Shown here: one piece after another, positions 54,898 through 64,000 of the stretch | Layout: the number at the start of each line of letters is the position of its first letter | How positions within the stretch are numbered: the first letter of the stretch is position 1 | DNA from: Utricularia gibba | Taxonomy: Eukaryota > Streptophyta > Magnoliopsida > Lamiales > Lentibulariaceae | Direction: 5' to 3' | Assembly: GCA_002189035.1 (NCBI GenBank) | Contig: NEEC01000030.1 | Location: forward strand, 186,001 to 250,000 | Length of the DNA stretch: 64,000 bases | Program-made: the position numbers and the translations under genes | The notes under the pieces: generated by a model | Told to the model about the DNA's origin: nothing | Seen by the model: the letters and a program-made list of their open reading frames with translations, nothing else | The model's database searches: none

Positions 54898-55699
54898 CTT
54901 GGGTCACATTGCATCTGCCAAGGGAGTAGAGACCGACCCTTCCAAGTTAGAGGTTGTCATCACTTGGCCTCTTCCCCAGAACCCATCTAAACTCAAATCT
55001 TTTTTGGGTTTGGCCAGCTACTATCGCTGCTTCATTAAAGATTATGGATCTGTGACTTCATTGCTTACCGCGTTGTTACGCCGAAATAATTTTATGTGGA
55101 CTCTAGAGGCTACCCGATCTTTCTCAAAGTTGAAGGAACTCTTGGTATCTACTCCGGTTCTGGCATTACCTGACTTCAACCATCCCTTTGTTATTGAATG
55201 TGATGCGTCCAGTGTGGGGATCGGCGTCGTATTGATGCAGGACGAACACCCCATCTCCTACTTCAGCCGATCATTATTCGAATCCCAGAAAAGACTGCCG
55301 GCTTATGAGAAAGAACTTATAGCCCTAGCTAAGTCTATACATCATTGGTGTTCCTTCTTGTCGGGTACGACATTTATTGTGAGAACCAACCATTGTCCGT
55401 TGAAGTACCTCCTTGAACAACAGTTGCACACTTTGCCGCAACAACACTGGGTTGCTAAGCTCTTGGGATATTCATTCATGGTGGAGTACAAGACTGGGAG
55501 GACTAATCGCGTCGTTGATGCGCTGTCCCGAAAAGATGAAGCTCTCAAACTTTCCATGGCTGCCCTCTCACTTGTTCTTCCTGATGCCCTATGTGTTGCA
55601 CAGGAAGAACAGCAGAAACATCTTGAGTTCTTGGCTCTTTTTCGAGATTGCCCTCATTGGGAGTTGATCCCTATGATGGTGACACAAACTCTTGGCTAA
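54898..55699 (+). pseudogene. chromovirus RT C-terminus and RNase H
   Basis: LGHIASAKGVETDPSKLEVV and KSFLGLASYYRCFIKDYGS give the RT end; VIECDASSVGIGVVLMQDEH the first RNase H Asp, YEKELIALAKSIHHW the Glu, VRTNHCPLKYLLEQ where the usual TDH is TNH (Asp to Asn), and NRVVDALSRKDE the end. Open for 266 codons. A 31-bp direct repeat at 55,661 truncates the reading frame shortly after. Confidence 0.9.
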
Positions 55700-55776
55700 T
55701 GGGATATTGTATTTCAAGCACCGAGTCACCCTACCTCCCCACTCTGAGTTGATCCCTATGATGGTGACACAAACTC
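55661..55776 (+). repeat. 31-bp direct repeat, 85 bp apart, in chromovirus pol
   Basis: The 31-bp stretch starting GAGTTGATCCCTATGATGG occurs identically at 55,661-55,691 and 55,746-55,776. The second copy fits the expected peptide (HSELIPMMVTQTH); the first is an extra copy inserted after the HWE codons and shifts the frame into a stop. Confidence 0.85.
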
Positions 55777-56453
55777 ACAATCTATTTCACGAGGGTGTCG
55801 GTAAAATGCTACAAAGGCTCAAGCAAGACTATTATTGGAGTGGAATGAAGAGGTCAGTTATTGAAGTAGTGAAAGTGTGTAGAAATTGTCAACAAAGCAA
55901 GGTAGAGACCCTCCAGCCTACTGGACTCTTACAACCCTTACCGGTTCCGTTAGCCATTTGGTCCAGTTTGTCTCTAGATTTCATCGTTGCGCTACTTGAA
56001 TCTCAAGGCTTTTCAGTGATCATGGTGGTAATTGACAGGCTATCGAAGTACGCTCATTTTATCTCCCTAAAACGAGCATTCACTGCTAAGAAAGTTGCCA
56101 AGTTTTTCTTTAATAATATTTTCAAGCTACATGGCCTTCCACAAGACATTGTGAGTGACCGGGATCCGCTATTTACTAGCCAATTTTGGCACGAACTTTT
56201 TAGGCTCAGCGGCACCCGACTCCTCTTTAGCTTTGCTTATCACCCACAGACAGACAGCCAAAGGGAAGTTACCAACCGTATTCTGGAATCATATCTCCGC
56301 CCCTTCTTTGGTTGCCACCCGCACAACTGGTCATCCTCGCTATCTTGGGCTGAATACGCCTATAACTCTAGCTATCATTCCTCCATCTGTATGTCACCTT
56401 TTGAGGCAGTTTATGGTAGACCCCCTCCATCCCTCCGCCAATATCACCCATAG
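55692..56453 (+). pseudogene. chromovirus integrase
   Basis: ANGILYFKHRVTLPPHSELI lead-in, HNLFHEGVGKMLQRL and CRNCQQSK (HHCC zinc finger), SLDFIVALLESQGF and VVIDRLSKYAHFISL, IVSDRDPLFTSQFW, and REVTNRILESYLRPF. All D, D and E positions are present. AYNSSYHSSICMSPFEAVYG ends the core. Stop at 56,453; the remaining C-terminus (about 56,455-56,830) continues in shifted frames. Confidence 0.9.
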
Positions 56454-56833
56454 GAAGTGACTGTTGCTGATTTGGATGTGTTGTTGTGCACGAGAATTGA
56501 TATGTTGGTTACCTAAAGGAACCACATGTGAGCATCTCAGGAGCGTATGAAGTCTTACCATGATCGCCACCACCGTGAAGTCACCTTTGTACCAGGGGAC
56601 TGGGTCTGGCTCTAGCTTTGCCACTTGTGCCAGATCTCTGCTAGAGAACAAGCTCCCTCAAAATTGGGACCTCGCTATTGCGGACATTTCCAAGTGGAGA
56701 AACGTATTGGTGCTGCTGCTTATCGTCTCAACCTGCCCTCATCTAGCCGCATCCACCTTGTCTTCCATGTATCCAAACTCAAGAGATTCTCAGGTATACC
56801 CCAGAAGATCCAACAGCAACAGACCCACTTGAT

Positions 56834-57088
56834 GTGTATTGCCCTAAAGCCATCCTCGATGCATGTCGACAAGGATCCCAAATCACATTGTTGGTGCAAT
56901 GGTGTGGATATCCCATCCAGGAGGCAACTTGGGAAGGTTTCTCTATTTTCCTCAATAGATTCCCCTCTTTTGTAGAAGTTGCCACTCTATACTTTAAGCG
57001 CCGAGGAGTTGATGTGAAGCTCACACCTTGGATGGACCCCATCACATATAACAAGAAGAATAAGCCCAACCCAACTTATGGAACCTAG
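56834..57088 (+). pseudogene. chromovirus C-terminal chromodomain, running into 3' LTR
   Basis: PKAILDACRQGSQITLLVQW, PIQEATWEGFSIFLNRFPSF and VDVKLTPWMDPITYNKKNKP. The VQW...ATWE pattern is the reduced chromodomain of plant chromoviruses. The 3' LTR starts at 57,010, so the last 26 codons and the stop at 57,086-57,088 are LTR-encoded. Confidence 0.85.
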
Positions 57089-57305
57089 GAGTGCACACCC
57101 TACCGCCAATCAGGACATAACATAACTTGGACTTGAGCCTGGTGGCTAGAGGAGGAGCAATGCCTTGAGGCTGAGCTTCCCTGTTCTTCCTTTTGTTTCT
57201 GTTCTATTGGAGTGCTTATCTCTGCTACTTCTTATTATGTTCGAAACTATCTTCTTTTGTGTGAAACTGGGTCCTATTACCCATTCGAAATCTAAGGCCT
57301 TAGTA
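57010..57305 (+). repeat. chromovirus 3' LTR
   Basis: 296 bp, TGATGTGAAGC to CCTTAGTA; last bases differ from the TATCA of the 5' copy, a point change of the CA terminus. Followed by TSD GCTCT at 57,306-57,310. The LTR is 115 bp from the stop codon of the convergent host gene. Confidence 0.87.
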
Positions 57306-57424
57306 GCTCTCGCAGCTTGTATTTTCCTGGATGTCTTTTTGGTTCCTTTATAAATCAAGGGGTACACGATACCCATTTGAGATTTTACTTCATCCTTTCC
57401 ATGCATTTTCAATTGACAAGATAT

Positions 57425-58744
57425 TCATATTACATTTTTAGCCAGTCTATCTGAGTTGATCTGCGTTCTATGCTCTTCAAATCTACGCATGTTACGATTC
57501 TTGATTCCATTTCTAAACCGAGAGCTTCCTGGACCCTGGGTTGAAGCGCTACAGGCCAACTGATGTAACCTCTGCACGGCATTTTTTCCATTCAGGTATG
57601 CAGCTGCTAGGGCCTGAACTGAATCGTTACATGAATCGCCCTGTTGTGAGGTAAAGCATGTAATCAAGAAAATCATAGAGCATCATAGGCCACATCTATA
57701 TGCACCAGATCCAGAATTTCCTGGATCCTCACCAGAGTTTGCAGGTCAATGAGCTTGCCATCCATTTTGGTGTTAACCCCATTTTTCTCCTTTGAGCTCA
57801 CAACCATCGCCTTTGAAAATGCCTTCGATGCAGAGAAATAGCAACTTGAAATGAAGCATCCAAATAGTCCAATAAATCTCATTACAAAAGGACTAAAATG
57901 GCTTCAAGTATTTTCCCTTATTTGTATTGAAAGGAAAGCAGGCATGCCATGATCTATTAGAGAAGCAAAACAGGCCAAATTTCAGACTACACGTCAGATG
58001 CACATGATAATTCACCTGGCTCGCAATGATAGGCAATCCATGTTCCAGTGAATGCTCAGTAAACGCGGTCCATTCATCACAGGAAACCTTAAGCCCAGGG
58101 AAACGAACCGTGTTTTCTTCTCTCATAGCCAGAGCTTCATACCTCAACGCCATACAGCTCTATCAAAAGTAAAATGCAGATTTATCAGTATAGAAAGTTG
58201 GGATTGAAGTTGCTCTGCAACGATTTCTAGCTTTAAAATTCAAGCCAAGGATTATAACAATGCAAGAGATGTGAAAAGTCGTAAGCTAAAAATAAATGAT
58301 CCATACACGAGCATTAAACTGAACATTACGACAACACTATTCATATTCATCCACGATCCAGAGACCTTTCTTGATTCTGGTAAAGGAGGATGAGATTCAC
58401 GCGAAACTAACAATTATAAATTCAGAAATCCCGAAAAATTTGTAGAAAAATATCGATACCTCCACGTCGCCGATCATCGCGAAAACAGTAATTAGAAAAT
58501 CAGCGCATAAAAGCTTGAGTTCAACAGACTCTTCCATAATTTCCCGCAAGACAAGCATTGCTTCATCTCTCATGAACTCCTTCAGTACATATCTGATTCC
58601 GATCAAAAGATTCACATCAGTGGACGCCAAAATTGAATCCAGAGCCCGAAGAGTGACGTCATCAAAACTAGCCCAATCAATATGGAAGAAAGAAAACCCC
58701 AAGTCATCTTGGCGCGATGAAAAATCAGAATGCAAACAGATACT
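57425..58744 (-). CDS. DFO: DFO-like protein (DOUBLE-STRAND BREAK FORMATION), 4 exons
   Basis: Four exons in one phase on the minus strand: exon 1 58,744-58,460 (donor GAG|GTATCG), exon 2 58,159-58,016 (acceptor GATAG|AGCTGT, donor CAG|GTGAAT), exon 3 57,822-57,706 (acceptor CGAAG|GCATTT, donor CTG|GTGCAT) and exon 4 57,640-57,425 (acceptor ACAACAG|GGCGAT, stop TGA). All introns are GT-AG, 65 to 300 bp, and all junctions are phase 0, giving about 250 codons with no internal stop. Motifs recalled from the plant DFO family: FDDVTLRALDSILASTDV, LKEFMRDEAMLVLREI, FAMIGDVE+SCMALRYEAL, TAFTEHSLEHG and RFRNGIKNRNMRRFEEH. In Arabidopsis DFO is needed for meiotic double-strand breaks. No in-frame ATG precedes Met-55 after the stop at 58,745-58,747; the start codon is unresolved (changed start, frameshift, or an upstream exon). 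The third intron is short. Identity is from memory, not a search. Confidence 0.7.
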
Positions 58745-60561
58745 CTAGACAAGAATCTCACCTTCTACTCCAAATCCTGGCGCGAAAAAGTGATATTCGC
58801 GGCGACGAGTAATTTTCGGCCAGCATTTCATTCAACAGATTATCTGCATTGAGGGTTTGAGAGTGGGCGAGAAAATAGGCAAAATAAGCTTAGCAAAAAA
58901 GAAAATGGTGCAATTGGGGATTGCTGTTTGTTAATTACAAAATACCTAATTTTTATACTAAAATTTATAAAATAATTTAATTTATACATAAATGTATCTA
59001 TAACAAGATTGCATTTGATAGCACTACTTCATCAGTATCAAATATGATTTTTTTAATATTTTCAAAAAATTTCATAAAATATGTAAAAAAAATATCGTAT
59101 TACTTAATAACAAAAAAAGTTTTTAGTGCAAATATTAATTTTTATTAACTTGGATTGAAAATCAACAAATGATTATCAAGCATTGGATGACTAATATTAT
59201 ATGATTGAAGTTTTTTAAAATTAAAAGAGTTGATGATACTCCCATGTATGATGAATTCTCAAATATTAAACCTTGATCGATCTAATCATCGATAGATAGA
59301 AGATTTACATTCTACTTCATATCCACCATACTTGAAAGATGTTGAGTTGAATAACATTGTCATGTTATTTGACTATCATATGCATATATGTTGAATCTTG
59401 TACATCATAACAATAATAACAAGCATGAGGTGCATGCATTCAAGTTGATTGAGATCATTTTGGATCTTGTATAGAGACATCATAAAGATTTGCATTTATT
59501 GTGGTTGATTCTAATTTGATATCCATGTGATACTAACCTTCAAACAAAAAGTATTTGATAAAAATGAATATACTTGTAATCTAAACTATGAAAATTGTGT
59601 TTCATTAACAAAATAAAGAAGAAGATGGTGATGAACTACACTAAATACTACAAACAAAGTTTGATAAATTTAAAATTCTACAATACCTAGAAGCTGGAGC
59701 ATTGATTTCAAAATATATTACAATCAGAATTATTCTTAAATAAGAATGAAACATTTTTTATATAGATAGAGAAATGAACTTATTCAAAAGAATAGTAGTA
59801 GTGAATTAGGAAGTGATGATTGAATTTTATTCTACATGCTCCACTTTAAATAGGATAAACTCAATAGTAGATGTTTTATTATTTTATTGATTGATCTATA
59901 ATACCTTCAAAATCTTTTAATTCTTTCATGTTCTTGATCTAGTAATGAACCCAAGTAAAATTATTGGAGGATTAGTAACCTTCTTTACTTTATATTCATT
60001 ATTTGTTTTCTTTAACATCCATATCTCATAGCCATATCTCCATTTGTTTCAAATTAAGCAATTGGATCTTTTTATTTCAAGGAGGTAGAACATCTAACTC
60101 AAAAAAATAGTTATACACTTTTCAAGATCTAGTTTGAATTCGTTCAATTGCTAATACATTAACATAAAAATGTGTAAATGCGTAAGTACACTAGACATAA
60201 GACTATGTTCAAGTGTTTTTGTCTAATATAGTTCATAAGTTTATAATCAAATACTTTCAGGATATAATATATGTATTGCATGTATATATACCATAGTCAT
60301 CCAAACCTAGCAAACAAGCTATGATACTACGTATACATTGATACGACTCATGAAAACTTGGTTGATCACTAGATATTTACTATTTCTCTTCATCCACTAA
60401 AATAAATAAAAGAGTGGTCATGTTTTTGAGTTTTAAAATAAGTCAAAACCATAAAATATAGAAGGATAGAATATAAGAATTTATAAAAAAAAACTTGAAG
60501 CATATTGTGAGTCATTATAACTATTTTTTTCCACTTATCATGATAGTCCAGCTTTGACATT
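58745..60561. other. upstream region of the DFO-like gene and AT-rich intergenic DNA
   Basis: 58,750-58,900 is GC-richer than its surroundings and would hold the 5' UTR and promoter; TATTCGCGGCGACGAG near 58,795 and no clear TATA box. Beyond 58,920 the sequence is AT-rich with no supported coding content; the 60-codon frame at 60,390-60,572 is not recognised. Confidence 0.45.
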
Positions 60562-61971
60562 TGATAGCACATAGTTTTTCCTATTTTTATTATATGAAAA
60601 TCACAAATTTTTAATTATTTTTAGTTGTTTATTTTATAGTTTTAAGTATTTTTATGTGATTTAGGAAAAATGTGATTTTTGTGTATTACTGGGCTAAATC
60701 CCCACCACATGTTCTAATCCAATTTTGAATTTAGCAGCAACCCGAAAATCATGAAAGAAATCAGGATGTCGTGCAAGTCACCAGGCTGCAAGGAGCAATG
60801 AGTACACTATCGTGGAGGCAATTTGCAAGTCAGGGGCAGGAGCAGTAGAGTTGTCAAAAATTATACTTGCATTGGGAAGTGAGAGGCGAGAGAAAGGAGA
60901 GGAGAGAGAATCGCAAAAGGGGGAGACGAGCTTCAGCAGTTGGCAGCACACACACGAGGGGGTTTCTTCCCTGACTCGAACACAAAGAATACAAAAAAAA
61001 AAAAAAAAAAACCAGAAGGAGAAGAAGCACGATTTTTCGGAGAAAAACCTCCAACGTGAAGGAAGAAGATCAAGACCCAGTCTAATGCTACTGTTCTGAC
61101 CTGTGAACAATAGCAGACAGAAACCAAAACTCTTATTGCTTTATTTTAGTTTATTGATGTTTTTAGCTTATGCACCCAACTTATGCACGATGTTCTTAAC
61201 ATTTTCGTTGTTTTATGCTAATGTCATTACATTTTACCTACAAAATATGAGTAGCTAGAACCTTAGGGGTGCCTTAAGGTGAATCATGATGGTGTGCATT
61301 TAGGATTCATAATAAAATTCATCATTTTTTTTAGCTCTTGTTTCTATCATTCCATGGGTAGACCTAAGGAGGGGAAACAAGTGGTTTCACAACTAAGATG
61401 CTTGATTTAGAGGTAGACCAACAAACCAAGGCGGGAGCAGTAGGTGTTAATCCGGGGTAGAATCAGTAGAATCAGGTAGATTTAGTTCTATATACTTTGC
61501 ATACGAGTAGACCTAATTGCAATGTTGGCAATGATATAGGGGACTAACTTAGCTGAAAATATGATGAATGACCGTGGTAGACTTAGGTTATTTGAAGTTG
61601 TGAGTGTAGGAATATGGTGAATTAAATTAGGTACCTTAGCACTACACCACTTGCAGACCCTTAAGGCATCTTAGTATTACTCTGAGTTAAAACCAATACT
61701 TGTTACCCTTAGCGTTCAGACGTGATCTTGTTTACTGATTTTGTTTGTTGAACTTGTTTACTACTGTTGGTCCGAGCTTAGACTAAGACTCACTATTATT
61801 CCGAATTGTGCATCTACTGAAACACTTAGCAAGCACAAGCTCCTTGTGATTGACCCCGAAATCCACTATACAAATTTTCTAAATTTGTATTTTGTGTAGA
61901 TTAGGGCTTATAAATTTATTTGATACGAAATTTCTATTTTTGCAACGACACTAGGAAATTCTCGTTTATCA
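60562..61971 (+). repeat. Z5: solo Athila-type LTR (TSD ACATT)
   Basis: A 1,410-bp LTR, ends TGATAGCACATAG and TTCTCGTTTATCA, between identical ACATT (60,557-60,561 and 61,972-61,976). Same orientation as Z4. Contains an A18 run near 60,992. Closest to Z2 in the central block (CAATAGCAGACAG... and its reverse). Confidence 0.92.
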
Positions 61972-61976
61972 ACATT

Positions 61977-62803
61977 GTTATTAGATCATAATAGGTGAGA
62001 CATAAGGTGACCTTGCTTAGATTCTATGGTCTAGAGAGCCACCTCCAGCTACATAATCGCAAACTCAAGTCATATATAACATAATATATCATGCATTTCT
62101 TGCATAACCTTCATACTTTTTGGTCTTACACTTATACATGATACCTAAGACATGGCTGACATATTAGCCGTAGTGCTCATGATACAATCACATTGATGAA
62201 GATATGCATCCATTCCTTCTTCATTCTTTCCTATCTTGTTTATCACATATTACATAAAAATACATACTGCACGTACTATAACAAAGACATGCCATCTTGA
62301 AAGCAATAGAGGTGGCTATCCTTAGTAAAGAGAATCATATTTTTGGAACTTGAAAATTTTTTTTCTGAAATAACATGAAATCATAGTAGTTCCATTAAAA
62401 ACATCATAGCTTACTCCCTCATTAGAATTTTTGTGTAATTTAAGAAGTTTCAGAAAGTAGATGCAAAAAGCTAAGATTGATACAATCAAAATCAATTCAA
62501 AGTAATGGAAATCAAATAGATACATAAATTTTTATAAATCAACTTTAAAGACAAACAAAGCATCAAAAGCAATCATCCTACTTATCTTAACACCTTAGAC
62601 TTCAAACTAACTTTAAACCTTCATTTACTAAAGTATTGTTACCTTTTCTTCCAATTTCTCCTCACCTTTGCAAAATTCGAAAATGAGTGAAAGAACCCTA
62701 AATTGTATCATATATATCTCATTCTACATCTCATCTTTATTTTACGTACAACATTTAGTACACACACAAGATGTAGCGCACATGCAAGATCAATATGTGG
62801 CAC
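61977..62803. other. unassigned AT-rich sequence
   Basis: No LTR terminus, RNA gene or domain recognised. The 67-codon frame at 62,322-62,525 is hydrophobic and low complexity, not supported. Confidence 0.4.
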
Positions 62804-63185
62804 TAATAAACGGAAATTTTCTAATATCGTTGTAATAAAAATAGAAATCCGTTATCAAATAAATTTATAATCCCTAATCCTCACAAAATACAAATTAATC
62901 ATAAAGTATATAGTGGAATTCGGGGTCGATCACAAGGAGCTTGTGCTTGTCATGTATTTCAACAGATGAACAAATTCAAGGTAATGGCTAGTCTTAGTCT
63001 AAGCTCGAACCAATAGTGGTAAACAAATTCAGTAAACAAATTCAGTAAACAAAATCAGTAAACAATATTAGCTCTTAACGCTAAACTAACGGGTATTGGT
63101 TCTAACTCAGAATAATACTAAGGTGCCTTAAGGATCTACAGATGATGTGGTGCCAAAATTCCTAATTCAATCTACCTGTTCCTTC
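62804..63185 (-). repeat. Z6: Athila-type LTR fragment interrupted by Y7
   Basis: TAATAAACGGAAATTTTCTA, a mutated Z terminus, followed by text parallel to Z2 from 6,280 to about 6,640 (GGGGTCGATCACAAGGAGC, AAGGTGCCTTAAGGATC) and stopping at CTGTTCCTTC, where Y7 starts. Orientation as in Z2. Confidence 0.8.
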
Positions 63186-64000
63186 TTAGTGTATGTGTTC
63201 TAGAGACTATCAACTCATTGGCAAATCTTATCCTTTGATGTTTACCTTGAATTGTGATCAAGTTTACATCATTGATAAAATCCTCCACTTGATCTATGTG
63301 CTATAGAAATGTTGATGAGATTAAGCTTAGACTTGAGATCAACAAAGTTATCTTGATCTTAAGCTCACATTTTCGCTCATTACTAATGGGAGCCTAACCA
63401 TGGCTTGCCTAGTATGGATGAGTAGGGATGTGACTCCTTAAGGTTGGAGATAGTTGATTGATCAATAAAGGATTCATCACTCATGTTAGCGATGAGATCA
63501 TATCTCAAGTAATTGCATCAAAGCCTAGCAGTAAGTCCTGGGCCTAGGGTAATGACACTCGAATTGTTTGAGTAGGTCATTGAGTGTTAGTGCTTGAATG
63601 CAATTATAAGTTCGATACATCAGAAAGACACACACCCATGTTCTAGTATCGAATGAGATATAAGTATGATGAAAGCTGTTCATTGCATGGTGGCTGATCA
63701 TGGAAAGGCTCAATCAGTTCACCTGATTATTCTTACATCTTGGGGATCATGATATGTTGCTAGACATCACTCATGATCGATAATGATGGATTTGATTAAT
63801 TAAGAGTTAATTAATAAATCCATTATTACGGCCTTGGTTGAAGAAGCCTATAGGGTCACGCACAATAGTGGAGTCACTCAACGATATAAAATAGAATGAC
63901 ACAATTACATGAGATGTAATTGGTAAAGTGGATAAATTAAATTGAGAGTTATTTTGAGATTAATATTGATTAAACTCAAAATAAAAGATCATATATAGAT
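63186..64000 (+). repeat. Y7: copia LTR, internally deleted, runs off the window
   Basis: Starts TTAGTGTATGTGTTCTAGAG (first bases of the LTR changed) and follows Y6, but bases equivalent to 53,541-53,820 are missing between GATGAGATTA and AGCTTAGAC, a 280-bp deletion with ATTA at both breakpoints. Continues to the window edge at the AAAAGATCATATATAGAT segment. TSD not visible. Confidence 0.9.

Larger units (their letters stand above)
49409..57305 (+). mobile_element. chromovirus (short-LTR, Reina-like) with nested copia
   Basis: Two 296-bp direct repeats (49,409-49,704 and 57,010-57,305) start TGATGT and end ATCA/AGTA, flanked by identical GCTCT (49,404-49,408 and 57,306-57,310). Inside, in order: gag remnant, protease end, RT start, [copia insertion], RT end-RNase H, integrase, chromodomain. 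Short LTRs and the C-terminal chromodomain fit the Reina lineage; that lineage name is my inference. About 300 bp of RT, gag C-terminus and the protease active site are missing. It lies tail to tail with the host gene at 57,425. Confidence 0.88.

Noticed and set aside
60990-61010. A18 run as a LINE/SINE tail
   Set aside because: It lies in the middle of solo LTR Z5 and is a local homopolymer expansion; no target duplication at that point.
1-64000. CRISPR arrays, rRNA, tRNA, prophage or bacterial operons
   Set aside because: No regularly spaced short repeats, no ribosomal gene blocks, and gene structure is eukaryotic and transposon-dominated throughout.

Overview
This window looks like a repeat-dense stretch of an angiosperm nuclear chromosome. 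It is AT-rich, and almost every recognisable protein fragment belongs to a plant mobile element: Athila-type and chromodomain Ty3/gypsy, Ty1/copia, hAT and MULE. The one convincing host gene has plant-style introns and a plant-specific product. There is no bacterial gene organisation, rRNA, tRNA or CRISPR array that I can support.

Layout. (1) 1-9,949: a broken MULE (Mutator-like) transposase gene on the minus strand, split by a stack of solo LTRs: V1, W1 (itself split by Y1 and Z2) and X1. (2) 9,950-12,612: mostly unassigned. (3) 12,618-21,115: an Athila-like gypsy element on the minus strand, bounded by a GTGAT target-site duplication (TSD); its LTRs define the Z family and a solo X LTR sits in its 3' LTR. 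(4) 21,605-25,865: a decayed hAT transposon on the plus strand with solo LTR W2 inside. (5) 25,866-28,625: degenerate W-type LTRs. (6) 28,626-36,564: a second, more decayed Athila-like element (minus) cut by solo LTRs Z4 and Y3. (7) 36,565-38,815: Y-type LTR sequence arranged as a long inverted repeat. (8) 38,816-46,930: LTR derivatives (V3, V2, an X-like LTR, X4 with LTR T inside) and copia fragments. (9) 46,940-49,323: gypsy fragment with chromodomain, interrupted by a tandem repeat. (10) 49,409-57,305: a chromovirus with 296-bp LTRs and a GCTCT TSD, whose reverse transcriptase region is interrupted by a 5'-truncated copia element (51,313-54,897). (11) 57,425-58,744: a four-exon host gene on the minus strand that I read as DFO (DOUBLE-STRAND BREAK FORMATION), a meiotic recombination factor. 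(12) 58,745-64,000: intergenic sequence, solo LTR Z5, and a Z fragment interrupted by Y7, which runs off the window.

LTR families are named here by letter for convenience: Y (TGTT...AACA, about 1.5 kb) is the copia LTR, shown by a polypurine tract abutting one copy; Z (TGATAAACG...TCATCA, about 1.4 kb) is the Athila LTR, shown by the TSD of element 3; X (TGATAAGTG...CCATCA), W (TGTTG...AACA), V (relative of Z) and T (TGATATCC...CTGACA) have no assigned internal region here. The same letters recur in different layers, so nesting order gives a relative insertion history. The dominant process visible is insertion followed by LTR-LTR recombination: eleven LTRs stand alone between recognisable or partly matching TSDs, against two elements with both LTRs. 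Family identifications are from recognition of motifs and domains, not from searches.
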